Made by a program: the position numbers and the translations under genes. 36,301 bases of DNA, from NCBI GenBank assembly GCA_943371235.1, contig CALRTZ010000031.1:1-36301 (forward strand), given 5' to 3'. The stretch is from CAJBVG01 sp943371235 (GTDB lineage Bacteria; Bacteroidota; Bacteroidia; Sphingobacteriales; Sphingobacteriaceae). Shown here piece after piece: positions 24,977 to 32,984 of this stretch (its first letter is position 1; each line of letters starts with the position of its first letter). Under the pieces are notes generated by a model that was given only the letters and a program-made list of their open reading frames with translations, searched no databases and was not told the origin of the DNA.

Positions 24977-27628
24977 CTATTTATTTACAACTATCTTTTT
25001 TGTTTCAATATTATTTCCTGTTTCTAACTTCAACGTATAAACTCCAGTTGTAAATTCAGAAACATTAATAATAGTTTCTTTTTCGAACGAGATTGAAAAC
25101 ACTTCTCTACCCAACACATCATACATAGTTAAGTGATGTGGTTCATCTGTAGATTCTACAAATATGTTTTTATTACTTGGGTTCGGATATACATTAAATG
25201 TACTTGTATTTTCTGTAGTTAAGCCTAAAGCTGCACCTACAGAAACAGAGTAATCTTCTATTTGTCCGTTACGCAAACCACTGCATAAAACATCTGGTGT
25301 ATTGTTGGTAATTTTTGCAGATAATATGCGCATTCGTAAGGGTGTGTTCAACACTGCATTATCTGGAACGGTAACTGTACCTTCATGAAATTGAGTAGTG
25401 TTGTCTGTAGCAAGTACCAATTCTTCGGGTACTTCAAATGCTCCGTTGTTATTCCAATCGATATACGTTCTGGTAAAAACCGGACTCGTATTTAAGGTAG
25501 TAATTTTTAATGGGTAGCTTGATCTTCTGTTTACATTTGCTCGGCTACAAGTATAATCCATATAAGGATCTTCTAAGTTAGGTCCCGGACTCGCATTATC
25601 AATAGTTGTGAACTCCACTCTGTAAATTCCTGTTGTACCTTTAGGTGCAAGAGTTGTTGCAGCACATGTACTTGCTTTTGGTGCATCGTTTGTGATGTTT
25701 ATAAAATCTGTACGAATTAAGGTATCACTTCCATTTGGGTTGGTAGCAATTAACCTAACCGTATATTTTCCAACATTCATATATGCATGTGATGGATTTT
25801 GAAGGGTAGAAGTTCCACCATCGCCAAAATTCCATTTATAAGTGAATGCTGAGTTCGATGAATTTACAAATTCAACAACGCTACCCGGTGCACATACCGA
25901 TTTTTTAAATTTGAATTCAGCTTGTGGTAAAAATGAATACGGACCACCCACACCTACTGCATACCAAGCATTCATTACCGCAATCATTTCTGGCGAATCA
26001 TATCCATACAAATCAATCGCAGCTTCTATAGCTCCTCTACGTGCATCGGCATAGTCTGATAATGGAGTTAAATAATCTCTTAAATTTTTGAACGCGATTT
26101 TAGCAGCTTTATCCATTCCAATTCCTATAACTGAATATGCATTTTTTAAATCGTTTACTCCAGTGTCTCCTTGAGCTAATACATAAAACCAAAAGTTTTG
26201 TACTCCAGAATTATTATGTACTCCACAGCCATCATTGCTACCTCCAGGTATGCAATCAACTGTATTTGTCCAAGCAATTCCTCCGTACGTATCCGGATTA
26301 TTAAATCTATTAGGGTTCGACATGTCTCTTAACGCAAATGAACGTAATCCGATTACCCAACTAGCTAAATTTCCAATTGATCTAAATTCAACCACTGTTC
26401 CAAAAATATCACTAAATGATTCATTCAATGCTCCTGATTCTAATTCATACACTAAATCTGCTGTGCTTTGTGTAACTCCGTGAGTAATTTCATGCGATAC
26501 TACATCTATGCCTGTAAGTGGATCACTGGTACCATCACCGTAACAAGAATAAGAACCTGTCCAGAACGCGTTGAAATAACCAGCATCGTAATGTACGTAC
26601 TGCAATAATTTAGATCCTTGCCCATCATACGAATTGAAATTTAAACTATCAAAATAATAATCATAAGTACGCTCTGCTCCAAAGTGGCAATCGAGTGCTG
26701 CTTCATCTTTTGCAGCATTGGTAATGTTCCAAGTTTTAGTAGGGTTGGTAAAATTTACCGATTGGTTTTCGAAAAGTGTTTGACAATTACGGGTTTCAAT
26801 TTGCATGCCTCTGCCCTTACGATTCGTTTGTCGTAATATAAAAGAATTTGGAGAAACACTGTCTGTAGAAAATGTTTGCACACCGTGGTAACGTGTAGTA
26901 CCTGTAGACTTTACATCTGCAGCACAAATTCGCGAAATCTTTTTTAATACTTCACCTGTTTGCGCATCAACATACACATAAAAACGTTGCATTGGTTCGT
27001 GTGCGAAAATATCTAATTTATATGCGTACTTAAATTCGGTAGTAGTATTTTTATGGATAGGCAATACCACTAGTGTAGTTTGCGGATCGTAGGTGAAATC
27101 GGGTTTGTTCAAAGCCACTTTCATTTCAGCTTCTTCTTTTTTCAACTCCCATTTATAAACTTTTGCAGGCACAGCTTGCTTTGCAAAAGTTAAGGCTGCA
27201 TTTGCGTCAATAGAAATGGTGTTCGCAGGATTTACATCTGCATAAAAATCGCCAACCAAGGTGTTAACCTTCCCATTATTTTCTTTCACATTCACAATGG
27301 CATACTCAATAGGTATGTTGTTTAATGTTTGTTGAAATTTATAATAGGTAGCTTTAATACTAACATCCTCATGCTTCGATTTAAATGTTAATGCATCTTG
27401 CGCACGCATTGGGTACACTGCTTTCGCCCAAGTATTATCATTTACATTATTTATACTGATGGATGATTTTTGAGAGTTCAATTGTATAAAACCTGGGTAA
27501 TTGCTTCGGTTGTTATACTCTACTTTCTCTGCTTGAAGTTTTAATTCAGATTTTAGGGTTATTTTCTGAATCTGTGCGCTTGCCCAAAAGGGGCAAATAC
27601 AAGCCACACTTAAAATCAATTTTCTCAT
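24977..27628 (-). CDS. Secreted M4 metallopeptidase, tandem paralogue
   Basis: ATG 27628 gives 883 residues with a signal peptide (MRKLILSVACICPFWASAQ). The ORF can open upstream at 27679, but that gives no signal peptide at its N-terminus. Domain order is as in the neighbour: propeptide; catalytic domain with H379-E380-x-x-H383 (DVVSHEITHGVTQ) and E403 (GALNESFSDIFG); GVHNNSGVQNFWF; PKD (WNFGDGGTSTLQNPSHAY); GEVED (TYIDWNNNGAFE, NGQIEDYSV); and a T9SS tail (FNVYPNPSNKNIFVES...VVVNK). The two proteins are alike along the whole length, so a recent gene duplication is inferred. All catalytic residues are intact in both. ClpB lies 81 bp upstream of this start. Confidence 0.93.
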   Translation of the reverse strand: MRKLILSVACICPFWASAQIQKITLKSELKLQAEKVEYNNRSNYPGFIQLNSQKSSISINNVNDNTWAKAVYPMRAQDALTFKSKHEDVSIKATYYKFQQTLNNIPIEYAIVNVKENNGKVNTLVGDFYADVNPANTISIDANAALTFAKQAVPAKVYKWELKKEEAEMKVALNKPDFTYDPQTTLVVLPIHKNTTTEFKYAYKLDIFAHEPMQRFYVYVDAQTGEVLKKISRICAADVKSTGTTRYHGVQTFSTDSVSPNSFILRQTNRKGRGMQIETRNCQTLFENQSVNFTNPTKTWNITNAAKDEAALDCHFGAERTYDYYFDSLNFNSYDGQGSKLLQYVHYDAGYFNAFWTGSYSCYGDGTSDPLTGIDVVSHEITHGVTQSTADLVYELESGALNESFSDIFGTVVEFRSIGNLASWVIGLRSFALRDMSNPNRFNNPDTYGGIAWTNTVDCIPGGSNDGCGVHNNSGVQNFWFYVLAQGDTGVNDLKNAYSVIGIGMDKAAKIAFKNLRDYLTPLSDYADARRGAIEAAIDLYGYDSPEMIAVMNAWYAVGVGGPYSFLPQAEFKFKKSVCAPGSVVEFVNSSNSAFTYKWNFGDGGTSTLQNPSHAYMNVGKYTVRLIATNPNGSDTLIRTDFINITNDAPKASTCAATTLAPKGTTGIYRVEFTTIDNASPGPNLEDPYMDYTCSRANVNRRSSYPLKITTLNTSPVFTRTYIDWNNNGAFEVPEELVLATDNTTQFHEGTVTVPDNAVLNTPLRMRILSAKITNNTPDVLCSGLRNGQIEDYSVSVGAALGLTTENTSTFNVYPNPSNKNIFVESTDEPHHLTMYDVLGREVFSISFEKETIINVSEFTTGVYTLKLETGNNIETKKIVVNK

Positions 27629-27708
27629 AAAAACAAATTGTTGAATAAGCAAGATAATAAAACCTTTGCAATTCAACAATTTGTACTAAAAAGTAGGCTA
27701 TAGATCGT

Positions 27709-30321
27709 TTAAACCGCTTCTATTAGCTTTTGTTCCATGTTCTCAAAATACAATTCTTTCTGTTCATTGCATTTCAACAGGATCTCTGAATCTTTATTAA
27801 CCTTACCTGCTAAAATAAATTTCGACAATTCGTTCAACACTTTTTTCTGCAACACTCTCTTCAATGGTCGCGCTCCAAATTGTGGGTCGTAACCCAATTG
27901 CGATAACCAATCGATGGCTTCTTCTGTTGCACTTAATTCGATACCCATCTCCGCCACATTTTTTTGTATTCCTTTAAATTGAAGGATCACAATTTCCTTG
28001 ATCTCATCTCTTGTTAATGGATTGAACATTATTACTTCATCAATTCTATTTAAAAACTCTGGTCGAATCGTCTGTTTCAACAAATCGAAAACTTGCGTTT
28101 TTGCTTTTGCAATGGTTTCCTCTCTGTTCATGTCTGTGAGCAATGCAAACTCATCTTGTATAATATGTGCTCCAATATTAGAAGTCATAATGATGATGGT
28201 GTTTTTGAAATTCACTACTCGTCCTTTGTTATCGGTCAATCGTCCATCGTCCAACACTTGTAATAAAATATTGAAAACGTCTGGGTGCGCTTTTTCAATT
28301 TCATCTAGTAAAATTACCGAGTAAGGTCTTCTTCGAACGGCTTCTGTTAATTGCCCTCCTTCATCATATCCTACATATCCTGGAGGCGCACCAATTAAGC
28401 GCGACACCGCATGGCGTTCTTGGTACTCACTCATATCGATACGCGTCATCGCATTATCGTCGTTAAACAAGAAGTCGGCTAAGGCTTTTGCTAATTCTGT
28501 TTTACCTACACCAGTTGTTCCAAGAAAAATGAAAGAACCGATTGGTCTTTTTTTATCTTGTAAGCCTGCGCGGCTTCTGCGCACTGCATCGGCAATGGCT
28601 TCTATGGCTTCATCCTGACCAATTACTCTCGAGTGTAACTCTGCTTCTAAATGCAATAATTTATCGCGTTCACTTTCAATCATTTTATTTAGCGGGATGC
28701 CTGTCCAGCGAGATACTACCGCTGCAATGTCTTCCGCAGTTACTTCCTCTTTCATAATGCGAGAAGATTTTTCGGCAAGCTCAATTTTCAAGCTTTCTAC
28801 TTTTTGTTCGGCTTCTTTTATCCTACCGTAACGAATTTCGGCAACCTTTCCATAATCGCCACTACGCTCTGCCTGCTCTGCTTCTAACTTGTACTGTTCT
28901 ATAGCATTCAGTTGTTCTTGCAAATTATTTACGAGTTGTTTTTCTGATGACCACTTTGCACGAAACTCATTGCGCTCTTCACTAAGGTTCGCAATTTCTT
29001 CGTTTAAATCGTTTAACTTTTTGGTATCACCTTCGCGTTTGATGGCTTCGCGTTCAATTTCCAATTGCATTATTTTACGTTCAATTTCATCCAATGCTTC
29101 TGGCACCGAATCCATTTCTAATCGTAATTTTGATGCAGCCTCGTCCATTAAATCGATTGCCTTGTCTGGTAAAAAACGATCGCTAATGTAACGTTGCGAG
29201 AGTTCTACGGAAGCAATAATGGCTTCGTCTTTAATACGAACTTTGTGATGTGTTTCGTAACGTTCTTTTAATCCACGTAAAATGGAAATCGCATCTTCGG
29301 TATCGGGTTCTTCCACGTTTACTTTTTGGAAACGACGTTCGAGTGCTTTGTCTTTTTCAAAATATTTCTGATACTCGTTTAAAGTAGTGGCACCAATGGC
29401 GCGCAGCTCTCCACGAGCCAATGCAGGTTTTAAAATATTGGCTGCATCCATTGCTCCTTCAGATGCTCCCGCACCAACGAGCGTATGTATTTCATCAATA
29501 AATAAAATTATTTCGCCTTCACTTTGTGTTACTTCTTTCACAACGGCTTTCAAACGTTCTTCGAACTCTCCTTTGTATTTAGCACCGGCAATAAGCGAAC
29601 CCATGTCGAGAGAGAAAACCGTTTTCGATTTTAAATTTTCGGGCACATCGCCTTTTACAATACGGTGTGCAATGCCTTCGGCAATGGCGGTTTTACCTAC
29701 ACCAGGCTCACCAATTAAAATCGGATTGTTTTTTGTTCTACGTGAGAGAATTTGTATTACACGACGAATTTCTTCATCGCGCCCAATTACAGGATCGAGT
29801 TTACCTTGCTCGGCCAATAAGTTCAAATTTTTAGAATACTTATTTAAGGCTTGATAAGAATTTTCGGCATTGGCATCGTCTACTTTCGAACTTCCACGTA
29901 ATTCTTTAATAGAAAGTTTTACATCCTTCTCATTCAGCCCTGCATCTTTCAGCATGCTCGCCACTTTATCTGATGTTTGTAATAGCGCCAATAATAAATG
30001 TTCGATGGATACAAAATCGTCGCCAAACTCTTTCATGAGTTGTAGCGATTTGTTGAACACTTGGTTAGAAGCGTTGGATAAAAAAGGACCTGAGCCTTCC
30101 GCTTTCGGGAAAGAAGAAATGATTGAATCGTTTACTTCTTTAATACGATTGATGTTGGCATTTGATTTTTTTAGAATAAAAGGCAGCACATGTTCGTCTA
30201 TTTCGAGCAGAGCTTTTAAAAGGTGGGCAGGTTCAACGGTATTCTGACCATAGCCCAATGCAATTTCGATGGCCTTGTTAATGGCCTCTTGCGATTTGAT
30301 GGTATATTGTTGTAAGTTCAT
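27709..30321 (-). CDS. clpB: ClpB disaggregase
   Basis: This is an HSP100 AAA+ chaperone that extracts proteins from aggregates with DnaK. ATG 30321 (MNLQQYTIKSQEAINKA) gives 870 residues; the 11-residue upstream extension is not typical. Order: N-terminal Clp_N repeats (1-145), NBD1 with Walker A GEPGVGKT at 204-211 and LFIDEIHTLVGAG, the coiled-coil M-domain (~400-525, charged), then NBD2 with GTTGVGKT at 601-608 and ILLDEIEKAHPDVFN. The C-terminal domain ends with the usual GARPLKRVLQ region. The long M-domain makes it ClpB rather than ClpA/ClpC. All ATPase motifs are intact. A short inverted repeat lies about 95 bp upstream. Confidence 0.96.
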   Translation of the reverse strand: MNLQQYTIKSQEAINKAIEIALGYGQNTVEPAHLLKALLEIDEHVLPFILKKSNANINRIKEVNDSIISSFPKAEGSGPFLSNASNQVFNKSLQLMKEFGDDFVSIEHLLLALLQTSDKVASMLKDAGLNEKDVKLSIKELRGSSKVDDANAENSYQALNKYSKNLNLLAEQGKLDPVIGRDEEIRRVIQILSRRTKNNPILIGEPGVGKTAIAEGIAHRIVKGDVPENLKSKTVFSLDMGSLIAGAKYKGEFEERLKAVVKEVTQSEGEIILFIDEIHTLVGAGASEGAMDAANILKPALARGELRAIGATTLNEYQKYFEKDKALERRFQKVNVEEPDTEDAISILRGLKERYETHHKVRIKDEAIIASVELSQRYISDRFLPDKAIDLMDEAASKLRLEMDSVPEALDEIERKIMQLEIEREAIKREGDTKKLNDLNEEIANLSEERNEFRAKWSSEKQLVNNLQEQLNAIEQYKLEAEQAERSGDYGKVAEIRYGRIKEAEQKVESLKIELAEKSSRIMKEEVTAEDIAAVVSRWTGIPLNKMIESERDKLLHLEAELHSRVIGQDEAIEAIADAVRRSRAGLQDKKRPIGSFIFLGTTGVGKTELAKALADFLFNDDNAMTRIDMSEYQERHAVSRLIGAPPGYVGYDEGGQLTEAVRRRPYSVILLDEIEKAHPDVFNILLQVLDDGRLTDNKGRVVNFKNTIIIMTSNIGAHIIQDEFALLTDMNREETIAKAKTQVFDLLKQTIRPEFLNRIDEVIMFNPLTRDEIKEIVILQFKGIQKNVAEMGIELSATEEAIDWLSQLGYDPQFGARPLKRVLQKKVLNELSKFILAGKVNKDSEILLKCNEQKELYFENMEQKLIEAV

Positions 30322-30688
30322 CTTGTTTGTGTTTACAAGAGATGCACAAAGCAAGCACCAAAGCGAAATAGAAGGTGTTTTAATGCCAATTTTTCAGGAG
30401 AGTGTGGCGGGTTTACGACTAATCGTCGTATAAATGTGCAAATGCTTAAATATGCAAATGCGTAAATGGGGTGCAAAGAGGTTTCGGGTTTAGGTCACAA
30501 AGGACACGAAGTACGCACAGAGTAGCACAAAGTAATTCTCTGTGATTAGGAAAAGAAATAACGAATTAACGAACATGCGAATTAACGATTAGGCATGGCT
30601 TATGTTAAGGCTTTATCCTAATTTAAACTATCGTATATTTTGAGGGTATTTACACTTACAAACATATGCGGACAATGGCATTTGCAAA
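30322..30688. other. Gene-free stretch upstream of clpB with dyad, D4 and B3 repeats
   Basis: There is no coding region here. TACGAC (30414-30419) and GTCGTA (30425-30430) form a perfect 6-bp dyad about 95 bp upstream of the clpB ATG. Repeat D4 is at 30493-30547 and period-9 repeat B3 at 30558-30590. The rest is unremarkable AT-rich sequence that would hold the clpB promoter. Confidence 0.6.
30493..30547. repeat. Repeat D4
   Basis: GGTCACAAAGGACACGAAGT then ACGCACAGAGTAGCACAAAG and TCTCTGTGAT. Over about 53 bp it differs from D5 (31572 onward) at one or two bases. D4 and D5 flank the decayed ORF6N gene as direct repeats. Confidence 0.9.
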
Positions 30689-31206
30689 CTAAGGGGCTGT
30701 TTGATGGATTATTTCTTTTTTCTCTAAAAGCTCATCCAAGTATTGAAAAACCAGTTCAATGTTTTTCCCGTGATTATCTACTTACTTTTTAATGTATTCT
30801 ATTTCTAACCGCAATTCGGTATTAATAAGATCATTTTCCGTAAGGCTACAAAAGCCCTCATAATTGCGATGTTCATTTCCCTTGCCCTCTTACTTTTCAA
30901 AACACTTGATAACATTGCTACGCCTGTTTCTGTAAAAGCAAATGGTTTTGAACCGCCAAGATATTGTTTGGAAGGTATTGCATTTTGCGACACCACTATT
31001 TCTACTTCTTTTTCTGTTAGCGTAAACATAAAATCATTGGGGAATAAATCCATGTTTCTGCGAACCGCTTGTTTTAAAGCTCTTGTTTCGACTCCATAAA
31101 TTTCAGAAAGATGAACATCTAACATGACCTTTTCTTCACGTAATAAAAATATTTTGCTGATTATTTTTTCTTCTGGGATTAATAATGCTGTTTCTTTCTT
31201 TTCCAT
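30689..31206 (-). pseudogene. ORF6N domain protein gene with decayed 3' end
   Basis: The intact part (31206 down to ~30830) encodes an ORF6N domain: KIFLLREEKVMLDVHLSEIY, GVETRALKQAVRRNMDLFPN, DFMFTLTEKEVEIVVSQ, FAFTETGVAMLSSVLKSKRA and IMRAFVALRK. After KMIL the frame goes off into LIPNCG and stops at 30805. Shifting one base recovers the usual family tail NTELRLEIEYIKK, then a TAA at 30782-30784, then VDNHGKNIELVFQYLDELLE and KKEIIHQTAP to a TAG at 30689. One frameshift plus one nonsense codon truncates the protein to 133 residues. ORF6N proteins are phage- and mobile-element-associated, with a proposed DNA-binding role. A perfect palindrome lies just upstream of the start. Confidence 0.8.
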
Positions 31207-31224
31207 ATTATTACTTGAAATTAA

Positions 31225-31249
31225 AAGGTATCACATTTTGTGATACCTT
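31225..31249. promoter_or_regulatory. Perfect 11-bp palindrome upstream of ORF6N gene (candidate operator)
   Basis: AAGGTATCACA (31225-31235) and TGTGATACCTT (31239-31249) are exact inverted repeats with 3 bp between. The near edge lies 18 bp upstream of the ORF6N start codon. The position and symmetry suit an operator for the ORF6N protein or another dimeric regulator. An RNA hairpin near the start is the alternative. The T-rich flank is short, so a terminator is less likely. Confidence 0.6.
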
Positions 31250-31650
31250 ATTTTTATGTTGTAAAATTTAATTCTTTTATGTTATTGGATGATATGTTAT
31301 TCATGTCGCCTTGTTGTTCAAATTTACAAATTAATACAAATTTTTTATACTAAATTCTTCAAGCTCTTTTATGTTTCGTTTACATACTAAAATAAAAGAG
31401 TTTCAATTTTTATTCATTTCAATTCTACAATCAACCACAACAAATTTAAATTAGATTTTAATTGATCAAATTACTCCGGTATGAGGTTGTTTTTTTGGAC
31501 CGGCTAGTGGTGGTCTGTAAAATCGGTAAATGGCTGCTAAGAAGTCACGGATTTTCGGGTTTTCGATTATTGGTCACAAAGGACACGAAGTACGCACAGA
31601 GTAGCACAAAGTAGTTCTCTGTGATTTCTCTGTGTGCTTTGTGCCTCTGT
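31250..31650. other. Gene-free stretch between ORF6N gene and IS1 element
   Basis: The left part is AT-rich (31250-31470) with no reading frame of interest. Repeat D5 (31572-31650) fills the right end. Nothing else was recognised. Confidence 0.55.
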
Positions 31651-31656
31651 GTTTAG
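31572..31656. repeat. Repeat D5
   Basis: GGTCACAAAGGACACGAAGT, as in D4, followed by a return arm TCTCTGTGTGCTTTGTGCCT that pairs imperfectly with the first half. It abuts or slightly overlaps the left edge of the IS1-type element. Confidence 0.85.
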
Positions 31657-32393
31657 GAAAAAAACTGACTAATTATTCTTCAAAAAATATAATCGTAAAC
31701 AATTTTCTAGCATTTCTTTACTCTTTGAATAACATATGGTTTTTCGAGATAAGCGTTTTAAATGCGTTCTTAAATTCAAGTTCATTCGCTCGATACGATT
31801 AATTTTATACTTCGTTGTATTATGTTTTATAGTATCCATTAATGCAGGATAAACATTGAGTTTATCAGTGTAAATACATTTAGGATTTAATAATTTAACC
31901 TGATTAATTATTTTTGAGATATTCTCTTTTGTTCTTCCACCTATTGCAAAGTCAATTACTTTTCTACTGACTTTGTTTAAAGCATAGATAATATAACAAG
32001 GTGTCTCCTTATTACCAATGTAAGTATACATTTCGTCTACTTCGTATTCTTGTTCTGTCTCATTAAATATTGGCTTTACAATCCTACTCGATATATTTCT
32101 GATTTTATTAATAACATTTGCTTTCGACACACCTGTTATTCTTGATATTCCACAGATACCAACTCCTTCAGTTGTTAATTGAACAATCATTTCTTCATCT
32201 TCTGGAGTACATCTTTTATAAGTATAAGTTAATTGAAAATACTTTCTACAATCCCTACAATAATATTTTTGTTTCTCATTTCTGATTCCCTTTTTAATAC
32301 AATTAGATTCTTTACAATTATTACACTTCATTTCTCAGGTGACAATTTGAACACTTTGATATACTTTTATTGATTTTCAGTTGATATTAAACC
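31651..32393 (-). mobile_element. IS1-family insertion sequence (right edge supported, left edge uncertain)
   Basis: The right edge is supported twice. Read on the minus strand it begins GGTTTAATATCAACTGAAAA, and IS1 ends start with GGT. Homology between two local repeat copies (32394 onward and 32909 onward) also stops exactly at 32393/32394. The left edge near 31651 (GTTTAGGAAAAAAACTGACT) matches the right tip only loosely. No target duplication was found. A length of about 743 bp is normal for IS1. Confidence 0.65.
31669..32331 (-). CDS. IS1-family transposase, single ORF
   Basis: The protein has 220 residues. The N-terminus is an InsA-type zinc finger (CNNCKESNCIKKG ... YYCRDCRKYFQ) followed by a helix-turn-helix (GICGISRITGVSKANVINKI). 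The catalytic part matches IS1 DDE transposases: YEVDEMYTYIGNKE (first D), IYTDKLNVYPAL (second D) and INRIERMNLNLRTHLKRLSR (E). It is uninterrupted in one frame, unlike E. coli IS1, which needs a ribosomal frameshift between insA and insB. The residues look intact, so it may be active. It sits at the downstream end of the RHS cassette region. Confidence 0.92.
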   Translation of the reverse strand: MKCNNCKESNCIKKGIRNEKQKYYCRDCRKYFQLTYTYKRCTPEDEEMIVQLTTEGVGICGISRITGVSKANVINKIRNISSRIVKPIFNETEQEYEVDEMYTYIGNKETPCYIIYALNKVSRKVIDFAIGGRTKENISKIINQVKLLNPKCIYTDKLNVYPALMDTIKHNTTKYKINRIERMNLNLRTHLKRLSRKTICYSKSKEMLENCLRLYFLKNN

Positions 32394-32405
32394 ATACAAA
32401 ATACG

Positions 32406-32430
32406 AATGGGTGGCAATTAACCACCCATT
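32406..32430 (-). terminator. Hairpin terminator, tail copy 1
   Basis: AATGGGTGG (32406-32414) and CCACCCATT (32422-32430) form a perfect 9-bp stem with a 7-nt loop. On the minus strand it is followed by a T-rich run (CGTATTTTGTAT). It is part of a ~100-bp sequence also present at 32909-33015. Confidence 0.75.
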
Positions 32431-32439
32431 TATAGTATT

Positions 32440-32905
32440 ATTAATTATACAAAATTCTGATTTACAGATTCTATCAACTTTTCTTCCGATGAAAGTGACA
32501 AAGTGAACACTACCTACTTCTTTTATTTGATTCTTGAAAATATCTTTATTACCCTCTCCCTCTACACTCATACCTGTCAATCTTGCAGATAAGAAATGGT
32601 CATCCGTAAATCCGTAATTCTCTAATGTATTTACATATTCCAAGGCTGTATAATTTGCCCAAGTATTGAGCTGATCTTCCTGCATCGAGAAAAACATGTT
32701 TTTATCTTCATCATCTCTGTTTATATTCTGAGTGACTTCGTTTAATTCGAATAACGCAACCTCATCACAATTGGTTACTGTTTGCAACCAATAGGAATCC
32801 GATAGTATTTGCCAATTGCGAATGTTGTATTTTGATTCGGTTGTAAAGAGTGGCTTGCCATTTACAATGTTGAAGTTCTTTTATATGATTTTGAATTGAA
32901 ATAAG
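32440..32905 (-). pseudogene. Unidentified gene fragment upstream of the IS1 element
   Basis: The minus-strand frame is open from about 32889 and has no start codon at its beginning. It reads NIVNGKPLFTTESKYNIRNW, QILSDSYWLQTVTNCDEVAL, then FSMQEDQLNTWANYTALEYV and FLSARLTGMSVEGEGNKDIF. It then runs into the shared tail and through the terminator hairpin, which is not credible coding sequence. In a neighbouring frame the tail reads VFTLSLSSEEKLI, like the end of the CPBP gene (VYTLSLSGNERI), so the 3' end seems to be a repeat joined at nucleotide level. I do not recognise the protein. It is probably a remnant of an older cassette, with its 5' part lost and the IS1 inserted just past its terminator. 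Confidence 0.5.
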
Positions 32906-32920
32906 TCGATATAAAATACA

Positions 32921-32945
32921 AATGGGTGGTTATTAGCCACCCATT
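32921..32945 (-). terminator. Hairpin terminator, tail copy 2
   Basis: AATGGGTGG (32921-32929) and CCACCCATT (32937-32945) form the same 9-bp stem as at 32406, with a 7-nt loop and the T-rich run TGTATTTTATAT on the minus strand. It follows the stop of the CPBP gene by about 40 bp. Confidence 0.8.
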
Positions 32946-32984
32946 TTTATTATATTAATTTTATAAAAATACAGATTTACAAAC

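Noticed and set aside
29387..29854. 155-codon plus-strand frame opposite clpB
   Set aside because: It is the antisense shadow of a strongly conserved clpB region with no domain or start signal of its own.
32339..32360. GGTGACAATTTGAACACTTTG as the IS1 end
   Set aside because: Its GGT tip would point inward; the repeat break and a correctly oriented tip place the edge at 32393.
32377..32787. A complete 136-residue gene
   Set aside because: The frame has only a TTG start in mid-fragment, reads through a terminator hairpin and ends next to the IS edge; treated as a fragment.
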